Below, piece by piece: positions 26,977 to 36,022 of a stretch of 64,000 nucleotides of DNA. Every line of letters starts with the position of its first letter. The first letter of the stretch is position 1. The stretch covers positions 575,870-639,869 of the forward strand of contig JAVJWR010000033.1 of NCBI GenBank assembly GCA_040221975.1, in the 5' to 3' direction. Position numbers and translations under genes: made by a program. This DNA comes from Haliea sp040221975. GTDB taxonomy: Bacteria; Pseudomonadota; Gammaproteobacteria; Pseudomonadales; Halieaceae. The notes beneath the pieces are model-generated. The model did not search any database, was not told the origin of the DNA, and worked only from the letters and a program-made list of their open reading frames with translations.

Positions 26977-27911
26977 AGCGGCGCCGTCCCAGCCGCGAGC
27001 AGGGTTTCCAGGTGCGTCTGCACGCTGCTCGCCAGCGCCTCCAGATCATAGCCCCCCTCCAGGCAGGACAGGATCCTGCCGTCGGCACTGAGACCAGCCT
27101 GTTCCGCGAGCCGTGCCGTCACCCAGCCAAAGTCAGGGGCCTCCAGCGCCATGCCCGCCAGCGGGTCGGCCCGGTGGGCATCGAAACCGGCAGATATCAG
27201 CACCAGCTCGGGAGCGAAGGTGGCCAGCCGGGGCAGGCACTGCTCCAGCATCGCGGCGCGAAACCGCTGACCATCGCAGCCCCCCGGCAACGGTACATTG
27301 ATGACATTGGGCGCAGCCGGACCAGTACCTGAATAGGGGTAGAGCGGGTGCTGAAAGGTGGAGCAGAACAGGATCCGCTCATCCCCGGCCACCACGTCTT
27401 CGGTACCGTTGCCGTGGTGAACATCGAAGTCGACAATCGCTACCCGGTGCAGCCCCCAGTGCTCCAGTGCATACAGGGCGGCGATGGCAATCGAACTGAA
27501 CAGGCAGAAGCCCATGGCGCGCTGGCGTTCAGCGTGATGCCCGGGCGGGCGCACGGCGCAAAAGGCCGCGCTTGCCTCATTGCGCAGCAACAGATCCACC
27601 CCCAACAGTGCGGCTCCGACGGCCCGCCGCGCAGCCTTCAGGGAGTGGGGATTCATGTGCGTATCGGCATCGAGGGGATACAGGCCCCTGCCGGGGCTAC
27701 AGGCCTGCAGCCGGCGCAGATAGCTCTCGGGGTGGGCCAGGCGCAGCTGCGCGTCGGTGGCCAGGGGTGCCTCGCGCTGCTGCATGCGGGCGAGCAGCCC
27801 GCTCTCGACCAGCCGTTGGTGAACGGCGCGCAGCCGGGCCGGTTGCTCGGGATGGCCGCTGCCCATGTCGTGCAGCAGGCAGTCGGGGTGGGAAATATAC
27901 GCAACAGTCAC
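26973..27911 (-). CDS. Histone-deacetylase/acetylpolyamine-amidohydrolase family protein
   Basis: The 312-residue protein carries the class II deacetylase signature: RPPGHHAERQRAMGFC, VAIVDFDVHHGNGTEDVV and SAGFDAHRADPLAG, supplying the His pair and the zinc-binding Asp/His residues. Bacterial members remove acetyl groups from polyamines, acetoin-related substrates or proteins. A GTG at 27911 with GGGGAGG six bases upstream is the start. A polyamine substrate would connect it to amine oxidation at the left end, but that is only inference. Confidence 0.9.
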   Translation of the reverse strand: MTVAYISHPDCLLHDMGSGHPEQPARLRAVHQRLVESGLLARMQQREAPLATDAQLRLAHPESYLRRLQACSPGRGLYPLDADTHMNPHSLKAARRAVGAALLGVDLLLRNEASAAFCAVRPPGHHAERQRAMGFCLFSSIAIAALYALEHWGLHRVAIVDFDVHHGNGTEDVVAGDERILFCSTFQHPLYPYSGTGPAAPNVINVPLPGGCDGQRFRAAMLEQCLPRLATFAPELVLISAGFDAHRADPLAGMALEAPDFGWVTARLAEQAGLSADGRILSCLEGGYDLEALASSVQTHLETLLAAGTAPL

Positions 27912-28104
27912 TCTGAACCTCCCCTGAACACCCCTCATGGTACAAGCAGGCGCAACTGCAGCATAGGGTGTGGATCAGTCTGGCAGCTGTCCGGGCGAAA
28001 TTAAGCCTGCCTTAAGACTTGGACTGTAGCATTACCCTGCTTCCGATAAATCAGGCCGGTCTACTCACTGTTTGCGCAGGCGATCCGTGCCGAGGTAACC
28101 CGAC

Positions 28105-28974
28105 ATGACATCTGAATCTTTCGTCTCCATAGTCATTCCGGCCCGAGATGAAGCCGAGAATATCGCCGGTGTCATCCATGAAATTCACTCAGTGCTTCGG
28201 GACTACCGTCACTACGAGATAGTGGTGGTTGACGATGGCAGCCGCGACCAGACCCTGACGGTTGCGAGCAACACTGCCGAGGCCCTGGGTTGCGCCTTCA
28301 AGGGTGTCGCCCATCGGCACAGCATTGGCCAGAGCGGCGCACTCAGGTCCGGCGTGAACGTTGCGCGAGGCGCTCTTGTCATCACCATGGATGGCGACGG
28401 CCAGAATGACCCGGCAGATATTCCCCTTCTGCTGCAACAGGCAGCCATGATCAACAATCCCGACTACTGCATCGCCGGCTTTCGTTTTGCTCGTCAGGAT
28501 TCGGCCTGGAAACGATTCCAGTCACGGCTGGCCAACAGGGTACGCAATGCGCTCTTGCACGATGGCGTGCCGGACACTGGCTGCGGGCTTAAACTGTTAC
28601 CCAAGGCCACGTTCTTGAAGCTGCCCTGGTTTGATCATATTCACCGCTTTATTCCCGCCCTGGTGCGGGGCATCGGCGGTGAAATCCGGGTAGTGAGGGT
28701 GGGCCACAGACCACGGCGGGCAGGAATTTCCAAGTACTCCGCATGGAACAGAGCCTGGGTCGGTATTGTGGACCTGTTCGGCGTGCGCTGGCTACTTGCG
28801 CGCACGCCGAACCCAGACTTTATAACCGATGACAATCGGGAGTATTCCTCACATGGGCAAGTGGGTCCGACCCCTGTTTTTCCTGGCTATTGTCAGCGCG
28901 GGAGTAGCCGCGGTGAAACTCGGTTGGCTGGATATGCTGGCGAACCAGACGGTCTTTCAGCACCATCTCCTTGA
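28105..28974 (+). CDS. GT2 polyprenyl-phosphate glycosyltransferase
   Basis: The first about 245 residues are a GT-A glycosyltransferase of the dolichol-phosphate-mannose-synthase type: SIVIPARDEAENI, VVDDGSRDQT and the DGDGQNDP metal site. It likely makes a lipid-linked sugar for the adjacent GT-C transferase. GAGG precedes the ATG by nine bases. The last roughly 40 codons overlap the next gene in another frame by 122 bp and look non-conserved (Arg/Gly/Ser-rich), so the original stop has probably been lost by a frameshift near 28840 or the sequence has an error there. Confidence 0.85.
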   Translation: MTSESFVSIVIPARDEAENIAGVIHEIHSVLRDYRHYEIVVVDDGSRDQTLTVASNTAEALGCAFKGVAHRHSIGQSGALRSGVNVARGALVITMDGDGQNDPADIPLLLQQAAMINNPDYCIAGFRFARQDSAWKRFQSRLANRVRNALLHDGVPDTGCGLKLLPKATFLKLPWFDHIHRFIPALVRGIGGEIRVVRVGHRPRRAGISKYSAWNRAWVGIVDLFGVRWLLARTPNPDFITDDNREYSSHGQVGPTPVFPGYCQRGSSRGETRLAGYAGEPDGLSAPSP

Positions 28975-29530
28975 AGAGGGCCTCTGGAATGCTGTGCTGA
29001 TCAGCGGCGCCGGGGCAATCTTTACCGGTTTTGGCGGCCCCCGGCAGTTACTGGCGTTTATCAGTGGCTTTGCTCTGGGGCCAGCCTGGGGGACCGTTTA
29101 TGCCACCGCAATCACTCTGTCAGGTGCTATCGGCTGCTTTTACATCGCGCGACTGTTTCTCAGGTCTGCCCTTGAAAGCCGTGCCCACCAGCGCATGAAG
29201 ACCTTCAACGCGCTGACTCGGGATCAACCCCTCATCAAGATTCTGATGATCCGGCTGCTTCCAGTGGGCAGCAACCTGCTGACCAACCTCTTCGCCGGTA
29301 GCAGCAGGATTGGCGCCGGGCCTTTTCTACTGGGAAGCGGCATCGGTTATTTACCACAAATGATGATTTTTTCCCTGATTGGCGCCGGCTTTGGGCAAGC
29401 CAGCCAGTTGCAGTTTGTACTGGCCACCTGCATGTTCCTTGTTGCTGCCGGGCTGGGCCTGTTTTTATACCGGGATCACCGCAACCGCATACTTGCAGAA
29501 TCCGTCATCAAGCCTCATTTGCCCACTTGA
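28853..29530 (+). CDS. TVP38/TMEM64 (VTT-domain) membrane protein
   Basis: The 225-residue membrane protein has the VTT/SNARE-associated domain: FTGFGGPRQLLAFISGFALG, GSAIGCFYIAR-like helix and IRLLPVGSNLLTN. DedA/TVP38 proteins are linked to undecaprenyl-phosphate or phospholipid scrambling. Its placement between a polyprenyl-phosphate glycosyltransferase and an ArnT-like transferase suits a role in flipping the lipid-linked sugar. GGGAG lies about ten bases before the ATG. Confidence 0.85.
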   Translation: MGKWVRPLFFLAIVSAGVAAVKLGWLDMLANQTVFQHHLLEEGLWNAVLISGAGAIFTGFGGPRQLLAFISGFALGPAWGTVYATAITLSGAIGCFYIARLFLRSALESRAHQRMKTFNALTRDQPLIKILMIRLLPVGSNLLTNLFAGSSRIGAGPFLLGSGIGYLPQMMIFSLIGAGFGQASQLQFVLATCMFLVAAGLGLFLYRDHRNRILAESVIKPHLPT

Positions 29531-29532
29531 TC

Positions 29533-31287
29533 ATGATAACCGACAGCTTCCCGGGCAATCTGACCCGGCGTTTCTTCAGCCTGACGCCGCGCACCCAAAC
29601 ACTATTGCTACTGGGGATTGCTGCTGTCACGATCTTTATCGGGCTGGGCCTGCGCTCGCCGTGGCCGGCGGACGAACCCCGGTTCGCCGAAGCAGCCCGG
29701 GAAATGGTGGATTCCGGCCAATGGCTCATACCCATGCGAGGTGGCGAGTTCTATCCGGACAAGCCTCCCGTGTTCATGTGGGCCATTGCCCTTTTCTATT
29801 GGCTCACCGGCAGTCTGAAAGCCGCCTTCCTGCTGCCCAACGCGCTTTGTGGACTGCTCACCTTTTGGCTGGTGCTTGACCTGGGGCGCCGGCTGGTAGA
29901 CCACCGCACTGCCCTGACCGCAGGCTTTTTCCTGCTGCTCGCCCCCCAGTTCCTGATCCAGGCCAAGAGTGCGCAGATAGACGGCATGCTGGCCTGCTGG
30001 GTCACCCTCGCCTGCTATGGACTACTGCGCCACTTTTTCGAGCGGCCCAACTGGGGCTGGTACTTTGCCAGCTGGGGTTCCATGGGGCTGGGCATCATTA
30101 CCAAAGGCGTCGGCTTTCTGCCCCTGTTCATGATGGCCCCCATCGTCTTGCTTGCCCTGCGTGACCGGGAGCGCTTTCGGGAGGCGCTGAAATGGCGCTG
30201 TCTGCTGGGACCGCTGGTCATGCTCGCAGCCGCGGCCACCTGGGTCGTTCCCATGGCACTGTATGTGGACTCTCTGGGCACGGAATACGCCCTCAATTAC
30301 CGTGACAACATCCTCTTCAAGCAGACCGGGGAACGGTACGCGGATTCCTGGGGCCATATCCTGCCGTGGCACTACTTTATCAGCAATGCAATACCATCAC
30401 TCTGGTTCCCGCTGCCACTGGTACTGATCGCGTACTGGCGCCCGGCCTGGCAATCCCTGCGAGAGAACCGGGTGGTATTCACACTGCTGGTGTGGATCGC
30501 CCTGGTCATCCTGTTCTTCAGCGTCAGTCCGGGTAAACGCGGCGTTTACATGCTGCCGGCCCTGCCCATGTTTGCCCTTGCCCTGGCGATCATCGTGCAA
30601 GGCAAATCCGGCGCCCGCTGGCTGGGCCCAGTCCTGACAGGCATTCATGGCCTTCTGGCCATTGCCCTGGTCACACTGGGCATCATGGCGTGGGCAGACC
30701 ACCCCACTCTGGTGGACAAAATCGGCGACTATTCCCGCAACCCCGACCACCTGCATCAACTAGGGACGCTCATCCTCGTCACAGGGCTCTGTTGGGTCGG
30801 CACACTGCTATTGCTGCCCCGCTTCCACGCTCTCGCCAGGCTGTTCATTGCCTGGACATTGACCTGGCTGATATACAGCACCTGGGGATACGTACTGGCG
30901 GAACCATTCCGTACGCCAGAGAGTGTTCTTCGCAGTGTAGCCGCAGCCCTGCCCACCGGGTCACAGCTGGGGCTGATCAATTTCTCTGAACAGTTCATCC
31001 TGTTCTCGCCGCTGGACGTGACGCATTTCAGCCATTCGACCAGTATCAATGAGCAGGAGCGCAACGCCTGGCGCTGGATGAGCGAGGGGTCGAATCGTTA
31101 CCTGCTGGTGGAGAAGGATCTGCCGCTGGCCTGCTTTCAGAAAAATGGCGCCACCGACGCTGGTGTCGCTCACCGGGAAACCTGGGTTCTGCTTGCGCAG
31201 GAGCAACAGCTGCGGCGCTGCCCTGCGCCCGAAAAATTTCAGTCGTTCTTTACCCCCAGGCCGGGGCGGTGGCTGGACCAGAACTAA
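29533..31287 (+). CDS. ArnT-like GT-C (family 39) glycosyltransferase
   Basis: The 584-residue protein has about 12 transmembrane helices. The periplasmic first loop contains the catalytic Asp-Glu pair in WPADEPRFAEAAREM and later GGEFYPDKPPVFMW, both hallmarks of PMT/ArnT enzymes that transfer sugars from undecaprenyl phosphate to lipid A or other acceptors. A TTG at 29527 overlapping the previous stop could also start it. With the GT2 and VTT genes it forms an envelope-modification operon. Confidence 0.88.
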   Translation: MITDSFPGNLTRRFFSLTPRTQTLLLLGIAAVTIFIGLGLRSPWPADEPRFAEAAREMVDSGQWLIPMRGGEFYPDKPPVFMWAIALFYWLTGSLKAAFLLPNALCGLLTFWLVLDLGRRLVDHRTALTAGFFLLLAPQFLIQAKSAQIDGMLACWVTLACYGLLRHFFERPNWGWYFASWGSMGLGIITKGVGFLPLFMMAPIVLLALRDRERFREALKWRCLLGPLVMLAAAATWVVPMALYVDSLGTEYALNYRDNILFKQTGERYADSWGHILPWHYFISNAIPSLWFPLPLVLIAYWRPAWQSLRENRVVFTLLVWIALVILFFSVSPGKRGVYMLPALPMFALALAIIVQGKSGARWLGPVLTGIHGLLAIALVTLGIMAWADHPTLVDKIGDYSRNPDHLHQLGTLILVTGLCWVGTLLLLPRFHALARLFIAWTLTWLIYSTWGYVLAEPFRTPESVLRSVAAALPTGSQLGLINFSEQFILFSPLDVTHFSHSTSINEQERNAWRWMSEGSNRYLLVEKDLPLACFQKNGATDAGVAHRETWVLLAQEQQLRRCPAPEKFQSFFTPRPGRWLDQN

Positions 31288-31392
31288 AGCGGCCAGACGC
31301 AGGCCCCAGTGACATTTGAATGTTTGTATTTTGCATGATGATTCATCTTCCTTGTCCGGCTGTCACCGCTGCATTCCGTGCAGTGAGTTCAC

Positions 31393-33237
31393 TCAGGTCG
31401 CCTTCGGCACTCTCCCTCCGTCCCGGTACAGGTTGAAGACTTCTTCCTGACGACGCTCGATGTCACTGAACACCCGCATCGCGATCTGGCCATAGTGCCT
31501 GCCAAGTTCCGACTTGAGGGCACTTTTCTCGGCCTCGATCGCCGCCAGCAATTCCGCGCGCATGCGGGTCCGGTTGAGTGCCTCGTCAACCTCATTCAGT
31601 GCCAGATCCGTTGCCAGCCAGGCCGTGCCCGCCAGCGCCGGGATACAGGCCCAGGCCATGGGGCCACAAAGCGCCCCGGAACTGCTGGCCTGCCCCGCCG
31701 TCGCCGCCCTGGCACCGGTTCGGGTCACCACGGCCGCCAGCAAGCGCCGTACGCCCACGCGGCTGACCGCAGCTGCGCCCAGGCCCGCGGCGACGCGCCT
31801 GCCGACAATGCCCACGGCAGCACCACCACCGACCCAGGACTTCTCCGCCAGCCCGGCCAGCCCCGCATCCGCTGGCGGCAAGCTCAGGCAATCCGCTGCC
31901 GCAAACCACTCTGTGACAAAGGCCTCCTGCCCCGAGTAGATGGCGTTCACCCGACCCTGCAGCTCCGCCTCCATGTCAGACCCAAACACCGTGAGTGCAG
32001 GCGCCACCAGTTCGTGTACATGTCGGTCCACCTGCATGCCGACCCGATCCGCCAGGGAGACATCGGTCACCCCGGCAGCCAGCACCCAGGCCAGTTGCTG
32101 GTATTGCCCCTTGAGGCTGAAATTCCAGTCGAGAAAATGCTTCACGCCTTGCCCGGCAAGAGCGTAGGCAGCATCAATACGGGTACTGACGAAACTGTTC
32201 ATATCGCTGTTGAAAGCCTGCTCTTGTGCGTGCAGACGGTCACTGGCGTCGGCGATGAGCCTGGCCTGCTCAGCCTTGCCCACCACCTGGCACGGATCGA
32301 CCAGCGCGGCAAACTGGCGCAGGTCAATACGAACATATCCCAGATAGCCAACACCCAGGGACGCCACTACAAGCGCAAACGCCAGCAGCGTGGCGCCATC
32401 CCCCGCCGCCTGCCGCGGTCGCTCCTGCAACCGCGCTGCCAGGGTTACAGCCCCGAGCAGCAGCATCCAGACAGCACCCACCTTGAGCGCACTCCAGAGC
32501 AGGACACCCGCCCAGGCAGTGAGGTAAACCCAGCGGCTCGCGCCCGCTACGGTGGTCGTCACCTGCATCAGGTGCCAGGTGCCGGCATCCACCGCGTAGG
32601 CAAGGCCCAACACCTGGCCTACCAGCGGCATCGCGGTTGTCGCCGCGCCACGTTCGAAGCCACTACTCAGCACCTGCTGCAGCGTTGCATGATGGGTCGC
32701 GGGGACTTCCAGCCAGTACACCTGCCACAGCGCCAGCCCCAGGACCAGCAACGCCACCGTGCCCCGGCTGGCCCAGCGCAGCGCCAGCGGAAAATGATAT
32801 CGTGGGGCCAGCTGGCCGCGCAGCAGGCGCGAAGCCAATATGAACAGGGCCAGGAACAGGGGCACGCTGGCAAGCAGGAAAAGCCATTCCTGGGGCCTGA
32901 TCGTGGCGCCATACAGGAGTGCAATCACGGCAGACACCAGCGCCGCGGCGACCAGTCTCAGGCGCAGCAAGAACCCCTGCCAAAACCAGCGCCTGATCCA
33001 GCTCTCCCGCGTGGTCAGCTCGGCCAGGTAGGCGTGCCGCTGCAGCAGGCGCAAGGGCTCGAGATACTGGTAAATCACCCAGCCCAGCGCCACCACCACC
33101 AGCGGCAAAGTCAGGGAAGTCATTTTCTGCAGCGGGTAGCAGTAGAGCAATGTCAGCGCGAGAGTCATGCCCAGCAAAGCGGGCAACGACAATGCATGCC
33201 TGTGCCCAGGGTCAGCTACTGGTCGGTTCTGTCGCAT
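31393..33237 (-). CDS. Multi-spanning membrane protein of unknown function
   Basis: The 614-residue protein has roughly eight hydrophobic segments in its first 320 residues, a periplasm-like or cytosolic helical section (about 330-460), and a Gly/Ala-rich hydrophobic segment (about 480-560) before a charged amphipathic helix (ERRQEEVFNLYRD) at the end. I recognise no family. The Gly/Ala-rich zone recalls pore or channel linings, but there is no motif evidence. The ATG at 33237 follows a GAGGGAGG rather far upstream (about 12 bases). Confidence 0.6.
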   Translation of the reverse strand: MRQNRPVADPGHRHALSLPALLGMTLALTLLYCYPLQKMTSLTLPLVVVALGWVIYQYLEPLRLLQRHAYLAELTTRESWIRRWFWQGFLLRLRLVAAALVSAVIALLYGATIRPQEWLFLLASVPLFLALFILASRLLRGQLAPRYHFPLALRWASRGTVALLVLGLALWQVYWLEVPATHHATLQQVLSSGFERGAATTAMPLVGQVLGLAYAVDAGTWHLMQVTTTVAGASRWVYLTAWAGVLLWSALKVGAVWMLLLGAVTLAARLQERPRQAAGDGATLLAFALVVASLGVGYLGYVRIDLRQFAALVDPCQVVGKAEQARLIADASDRLHAQEQAFNSDMNSFVSTRIDAAYALAGQGVKHFLDWNFSLKGQYQQLAWVLAAGVTDVSLADRVGMQVDRHVHELVAPALTVFGSDMEAELQGRVNAIYSGQEAFVTEWFAAADCLSLPPADAGLAGLAEKSWVGGGAAVGIVGRRVAAGLGAAAVSRVGVRRLLAAVVTRTGARAATAGQASSSGALCGPMAWACIPALAGTAWLATDLALNEVDEALNRTRMRAELLAAIEAEKSALKSELGRHYGQIAMRVFSDIERRQEEVFNLYRDGGRVPKAT

Positions 33238-33256
33238 ACAGCGCGCGAGACCTCCC

Positions 33257-33985
33257 TCAGCCCGACAGCTCGTCCGCGAGCGCGCGCAGCAGCGCCGCAG
33301 CATCCCCCTGCCAGGCGCTGCCATGCATGCAGGCCAGAGTGGATGGCGAGGTGGCGGCAAGGCGTTCGAGCATGGGTCGTGCATCGGGAGTGTGGGAGAA
33401 ATAGTCCATGGATTTGCGGAAAGCCTCGCTGGGACCGAGGATATCGGTGCCGGTAAGTGCCGGCAGGTCAGTCCCGCCCTGGGTAAACAGATCCCCGCAC
33501 AGCAGCGTATTGGTACTTTCCTCGCTGAGAAATCCACAGTCCCAGGCGTGGGGAAGGTGGGGTGTGTCATGCCAGCGCACCGCGTGCGTACCCAGCTTCA
33601 GCAGCTCCCCATCTGCCAGCGCCCGAGGCTCCCTGTCAGCCAGGTCGGCAATCGACACCAGGGCAGCCACCTGCCCGCACAGCGGTGTGGCCTGCGGCGC
33701 CACCGCCAGCCACTCATTGAGTGAGCCACATTCGTCCGCCTCTACATGGGAGAAGCCGATGTGGCGCAGGCTCGCTACCGGCAGGACAGTGGCCACAGCC
33801 TCGCACACCAGTGGAAACAGCTTGCGCGGCCCCGTGTGGAACAGCAGTGGTTCGTCGTCGACGATGAGGTACTGATTGAAGGAGAAGCCCGTGGTTCCTG
33901 CCAGTGGCACAGGCGTATTGATCCGGAAAATACCAGCGGCTATCTCATACACGTTGGTACCGCTCTGGCTGTTGCTGATGATCAT
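33257..33985 (-). CDS. Metallo-beta-lactamase-fold oxygen-binding di-iron-type protein
   Basis: The 242-residue protein aligns with the ODP domain of flavodiiron proteins. The metal motif reads HVEADECG where the family usual is HxExDH, so the final His of the motif is replaced by Glu; other metal ligands (H in HLPHAW, D in CGDLFT, H in CMHGS) are present. It has no flavodoxin domain. It may be an oxygen-sensing or hydrolytic variant. The ATG at 33985 has GAGGGG nine bases upstream. The unknown membrane protein starts 19 nt downstream. Confidence 0.75.
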   Translation of the reverse strand: MIISNSQSGTNVYEIAAGIFRINTPVPLAGTTGFSFNQYLIVDDEPLLFHTGPRKLFPLVCEAVATVLPVASLRHIGFSHVEADECGSLNEWLAVAPQATPLCGQVAALVSIADLADREPRALADGELLKLGTHAVRWHDTPHLPHAWDCGFLSEESTNTLLCGDLFTQGGTDLPALTGTDILGPSEAFRKSMDYFSHTPDARPMLERLAATSPSTLACMHGSAWQGDAAALLRALADELSG

Positions 33986-34095
33986 GGCGCTGTTCCCCTC
34001 AAGCCCTGTAAATTCCCCGCAGTAACCGCTCTGCCAACAATAGACCAGCGCGCGCCCGGGCGCTAACCTCTTGCCAGCAGGCTCCTTGGCGTTAC

Positions 34096-34923
34096 TCACC
34101 CTGTGGCAAGCACCCGGTACCATCCTGCTGGATCCACCCGATAGTAATCCCGCAGCAGCGCAAACAGCTCGGGATGTCGCTCTCTCAGTTGATCCGGGAG
34201 CTCAAAGAAAGTTTCTGTTATCACCGCGAAAAATTCTGCCGGCGCGCTGGCACCATAGGGATCCAGCAAGGTGTCCTCGCCGCGGTCTGCCGCCGCCGCA
34301 AGAACCTCGTACTCACGCGTCATCACTCGCACCCACTCGTCCGACTCGGCGGCAGACAGCACTGGGGTGCCGTTCTCGCTACCACTTTCGCTGTCGAGCT
34401 GGTGAGCGAATTCGTGCAGGACGACATTGAAGCCATCGCCGAAATGATCGAGATCGTGATCGACATCCTCCCAGGACAGGATCACTTTGCCAGCATCCCA
34501 GGATTCCCCCAGCAGTTCGCTGCTGACCTCACTGACGGTACCGTCCTCGTGCCACTCCTCGCCCTCGCGGACAAAGGCGCCGGGATAGACCAGAATGTGT
34601 TGCAACCCGGGAAACACGCGGGTTCTCCGGTTGAGCAACAGCAGACAGGCCTGGGCGGCAATGCAAACGCGCATGTCCTCGCTGACCTCGAGCCCGCCGC
34701 ATCCGTGAAAGTGCTTGCCGGCGAGAAACAGGCGCACAAGATCCTGCAACTGCTGCCGCTCCACTGGCGCCAGCCCTGCGTAGGGTTCAAGGCGCCGGGT
34801 CAGCAGCGCATCCCAGGCGGGGGCAAAGGGAGCAGCCAACGTCCGTCGACGGCGCCATGCGGGCAGGACACAGATCAGCAGGGTAGCCAGCACCACGACC
34901 AGAAGCGCCGCCAACAGGTTCAT
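34096..34923 (-). CDS. mtfA: MtfA-type zinc metallopeptidase (M90)
   Basis: The 275-residue protein has an N-terminal membrane anchor, a conserved MtfA middle section and the HEFAH zinc site (HExxH) with a downstream Glu-rich region FAVITETFFELP. In enterobacteria MtfA interacts with the glucose repressor Mlc; here no Mlc gene is present. Length and motif order match the family. Confidence 0.88.
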   Translation of the reverse strand: MNLLAALLVVVLATLLICVLPAWRRRRTLAAPFAPAWDALLTRRLEPYAGLAPVERQQLQDLVRLFLAGKHFHGCGGLEVSEDMRVCIAAQACLLLLNRRTRVFPGLQHILVYPGAFVREGEEWHEDGTVSEVSSELLGESWDAGKVILSWEDVDHDLDHFGDGFNVVLHEFAHQLDSESGSENGTPVLSAAESDEWVRVMTREYEVLAAAADRGEDTLLDPYGASAPAEFFAVITETFFELPDQLRERHPELFALLRDYYRVDPAGWYRVLATG

Positions 34924-34956
34924 GCAGCTTCAGGTCCGGGCAGAGCCCTGCGCCGC

Positions 34957-35895
34957 TCAGTAGCCGGCATCGGGATCGACCCGCCCGGCCAGCGGCTGAT
35001 CGCGCACAAAACGCTCCAGGTTGGCGAAGAACAGCCTCAGCACCCGCTCCTGCGCCGCCGGCTCACACCAGGAAATGTGCGGACTCAGGCTGATGCCGGG
35101 ATGCGTATAGAGCCAGTGTCCCGCAGGTACCGGCTCAGGCTCCGTGGTGTCCAGGTAGGCATGGGCCACAATGCCCTCGTCCAGGGCCCAGCGCAGGGCA
35201 TCGTGGTCGACCAGGCTGCCGCGGGCGACATTGATCAGCCGCAGTCCGGGTTTTGCCCGGGCGAGCCGCCCACGGTCGAGAAGATGCCGGGTAGCCGTTG
35301 TGGCCGGGGCCGCCAATACCAGGTAATCACTGTCGGCCAGCAGGAACTCGACATCGGCGGCGCACTCGACCCCTTCCGGCAAGACTCTGGGCGTGCGCAC
35401 CAGGGCACTGACAGACATCTCGAAGGCCAGCGCGCGCCGGGCCACTGCCGTGCCGATGGCGCCGAACCCCACCAGTCCCAGCCGCCTGCCCGCCAGCGTG
35501 TCAAGCGAGGCGAAGTACCAGTGTGCGGGGGGAGCGTCGACCCAGCTGGACGGCAATTGCTTGGCATCCGCGAGCAGCATCGCCAGCACCCACTCGGCGA
35601 TGGCTGTGGCAGTGGCAGTGGACCCACGGGAGCAGGTCAGCACGCGGTCACCCACCAGGTGCAGGGGAAACCCGTCTACGCCGGTACCGTAAAGATGAAT
35701 CCAGCGCACACCAACGCCCGGTGCCAACAGCGCTTCAAGGTGTGGACCGGGAATGCCGGTGGTGAACAGGGCATCGCCGCGCAGGTCCGCAGGCACGCCG
35801 ACCTCGTTATCAATCTGGACCACTTCGATTCCCGGAGCACAAGCCTCGATCCGGGCCGGCAGATCCGGGAGTCGCAGGTCTGTGAGCAAGCGCAT
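34957..35895 (-). CDS. D-2-hydroxyacid dehydrogenase
   Basis: The 312-residue enzyme has the NAD-binding motif LVGFGAIGTAVARRA, catalytic Arg in NVARGSLVD, a Glu in DTTEPEP and the catalytic His in SPHISWC. It is a member of the D-isomer-specific 2-hydroxyacid dehydrogenase family and probably reduces 2-ketoacids. AAGGAG lies seven bases before the ATG. It stands beside mtfA with a gap of 33 bp. Confidence 0.88.
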   Translation of the reverse strand: MRLLTDLRLPDLPARIEACAPGIEVVQIDNEVGVPADLRGDALFTTGIPGPHLEALLAPGVGVRWIHLYGTGVDGFPLHLVGDRVLTCSRGSTATATAIAEWVLAMLLADAKQLPSSWVDAPPAHWYFASLDTLAGRRLGLVGFGAIGTAVARRALAFEMSVSALVRTPRVLPEGVECAADVEFLLADSDYLVLAAPATTATRHLLDRGRLARAKPGLRLINVARGSLVDHDALRWALDEGIVAHAYLDTTEPEPVPAGHWLYTHPGISLSPHISWCEPAAQERVLRLFFANLERFVRDQPLAGRVDPDAGY

Positions 35896-36022
35896 GGGGG
35901 TCTCCTTCTCCAAACCGCGCCCAGTGTAGCGCAAGCAGCGCCCCGCGTGCCTGCTCGTCACCCGGCCGGCCGAGTGTTAAGGTTCGCTCACTGTTACCAC
36001 CATCCGCCGCGAGGGAATGCCT

